Source: Chitinophagaceae bacterium (GTDB lineage: Bacteria > Bacteroidota > Bacteroidia > Chitinophagales > Chitinophagaceae). Taken from it: a stretch of DNA of 5,745 nt. The stretch covers positions 1-5,745 of the forward strand of contig CANEWV010000124.1 in assembly GCA_947442905.1 (NCBI GenBank), read 5' to 3'. The position numbers and the translations under genes were made by a program. Below the pieces are notes generated by a model. That model did not search any database. It worked only from the letters and a program-made list of their open reading frames with translations, and was not told where the DNA came from. Below are positions 5,142 through 5,745 of the stretch, one piece after another (the stretch's first letter is position 1; each line of letters opens with the position of its first letter).

Positions 5142-5696
5142 TTATGCTTCCGGAGTTGCTTCTGGAGCTGCTTCTGGAGCATCTGTTGCTGGTGTTTCCA
5201 CTTCTGCAACTGGTGCTTCTGGAGCAACTACTTCTTCAGCTACTGGTTCTGCAACCGGCGCTTCTTCTATTTTTACTTCTTCTACTTTTTTAACAACAGG
5301 AACGTATACTTTTTTAGCACGAACTTCTGATTTGTGTGCATCGCTTCTGCGGGCAATATTTGCTTCATGCTCATTATGCCAAGCTTCAAACTTAGTCATT
5401 GCTGTTGCATCATCAAATAAACCAAGCTTAACACCACGTAATAAGTGCTTTAAATAAAGTACGCCTTTGAAAGAAAGGATACGACGAACTGTGTCTGTTG
5501 GTTGAGCTCCTTTGTTTAACCAATCTAAAGATTTTTCACGATCTAAACTGATTGTTGCTGGAACTGTTAATGGATTGTAAGTACCAATTTTTTGGATAAA
5601 CTTACCGTCTCTTGGTGCACGACCATCGGCTACTACGATGAAGTAGAACGGTCTTTTTTTACTACCGTGTCTTTGTAGTCTCATTTTTACTGCCAT
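5142..5696 (-). CDS. rpsP: 30S ribosomal protein S16 with acidic C-terminal extension
   Basis: S16 is a primary assembly protein that binds the 5' domain of 16S rRNA. The start [18 protein letters not shown] (ATG at 5696) is the classic family N-terminus. The frame stays open to TTG at 5744, but those 16 extra residues are not part of S16. The core covers about residues 1-80: [20 protein letters not shown] at 23-42, then [12 protein letters not shown] at 63-74. The 184-aa product is about twice the usual 80-90 aa. Residues about 85-130 form a charged, probably helical segment ([15 protein letters not shown], then basic KSEVRAKK). Residues 136-184 are a disordered-looking Ala/Pro/Glu/Val tail ending in [12 protein letters not shown]. 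Long S16 tails are, to my knowledge, common in Bacteroidota, so this is not a fusion artefact. A TTTGCA promoter core lies about 43 nt upstream at the window edge, and a hairpin follows the stop codon. Confidence 0.96.
   Translation of the reverse strand: MAVKMRLQRHGSKKRPFYFIVVADGRAPRDGKFIQKIGTYNPLTVPATISLDREKSLDWLNKGAQPTDTVRRILSFKGVLYLKHLLRGVKLGLFDDATAMTKFEAWHNEHEANIARRSDAHKSEVRAKKVYVPVVKKVEEVKIEEAPVAEPVAEEVVAPEAPVAEVETPATDAPEAAPEATPEA
5146..5181 (-). repeat. Three tandem 12-bp repeats at the 3' end of rpsP
   Basis: On the plus strand, GCTTCCGGAGTT (5146-5157), GCTTCTGGAGCT (5158-5169) and GCTTCTGGAGCA (5170-5181) follow head to tail; a fourth copy, GCTTCTGGAGCA, sits apart at 5215-5226. 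On the coding strand the tandem units encode the closing tetrapeptides APEA, APEA and TPEA of S16, and the separate copy lies in VAPEAP. The unit is a multiple of three, so gain or loss of copies would keep the frame and only change tail length. Confidence 0.8.
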
Positions 5697-5739
5697 GTTA
5701 AATAGAAATTTATAGGCGTTAAGAAATATTGTTAAGGGT

Positions 5740-5745
5740 TGCAAA
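5740..5745 (-). promoter_or_regulatory. Probable end of the rpsP promoter -7 element (cut by window edge)
   Basis: The last six bases read TTTGCA on the minus strand, the right half of a TAnnTTTG element followed by CA. The TA half would lie outside the window. The sequence from here to the rpsP ATG is a 43-nt AT-rich leader without a Shine-Dalgarno sequence or obvious structure. The downstream distance is sensible for a normal leader, unlike the other TTTGCA motifs here, which touch the start codons. Confidence 0.4.

Noticed and set aside
5033..5330. Open frames on the plus strand opposite rpsP, with Leu/Phe-rich 'membrane-like' sequence
   Set aside because: The hydrophobic runs are simply the reverse strand of the Ala/Glu/Pro codons of the S16 tail; one frame also crosses the hairpin. 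No independent support.
5697..5744. N-terminal extension of S16 by 16 residues from a TTG at 5744
   Set aside because: The residues encoded there (QPLTIFLN and on) are not part of any S16 start, the family N-terminus MAVKMRLQR begins at 5696, and a promoter core overlaps the TTG.
1..5745. Search for CRISPR arrays, tRNA/rRNA genes, insertion sequences, integrase sites, toxin-antitoxin or defence genes
   Set aside because: No spaced direct repeats, terminal inverted repeats, transposase motifs, cloverleaf candidates or defence-type domains were seen; nearly all of the window is filled with housekeeping genes.

Overview
The window looks like a chromosomal housekeeping segment of a Bacteroidota bacterium, possibly from the Chitinophagaceae/Sphingobacteria side, though I cannot fix the family. 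Base composition is moderately AT-rich. Start codons lack Shine-Dalgarno sequences. Several starts are preceded by the Bacteroidota -7 promoter element (TAnnTTTG) or its TTTGCA core. Ribosomal protein S16 carries a long acidic tail and the Pol IV active site reads SIDEFYID, both of which I associate with this phylum from memory.

Layout, left to right. (1) Positions 1-275, minus strand: the first 91 codons of a small exported protein, cut by the window edge. (2) 276-383: a divergent intergenic region with one good -7 element facing each way. (3) 384-3360, plus strand: three RNA-modification genes in a row, namely rlmN (radical-SAM methyltransferase for 23S A2503 and tRNA A37), an RsuA/RluB-type pseudouridine synthase with a long basic N-terminal extension, and a compact RluA-type pseudouridine synthase. 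(4) 3363-5696, minus strand, convergent with the first set: rpsP (ribosomal protein S16), rimM (30S maturation factor) and dinB (DNA polymerase IV), transcribed in that order. A strong hairpin separates rpsP from rimM, while rimM and dinB are only 5 nt apart.

Functionally, five of the six complete genes build or modify the ribosome. S16 and RimM act on the 30S head and 16S rRNA, and RlmN and the RluB-like enzyme act near the peptidyl-transferase centre of 23S rRNA. The RluA-like enzyme modifies an unidentified rRNA or tRNA uridine. DinB, a translesion polymerase, is the outlier and probably rides on the rimM transcript.

I see no mobile element, CRISPR array, tRNA, rRNA, phage gene or defence system, and no clear sign of a new system. 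The observations most worth checking are the TTTGCA motif abutting three start codons (possible leaderless or ultra-short-leader mRNAs), the rpsP-rimM hairpin that is better paired in the minus-strand RNA, the tandem 12-bp repeat at the end of rpsP, and the placement of dinB behind rimM.
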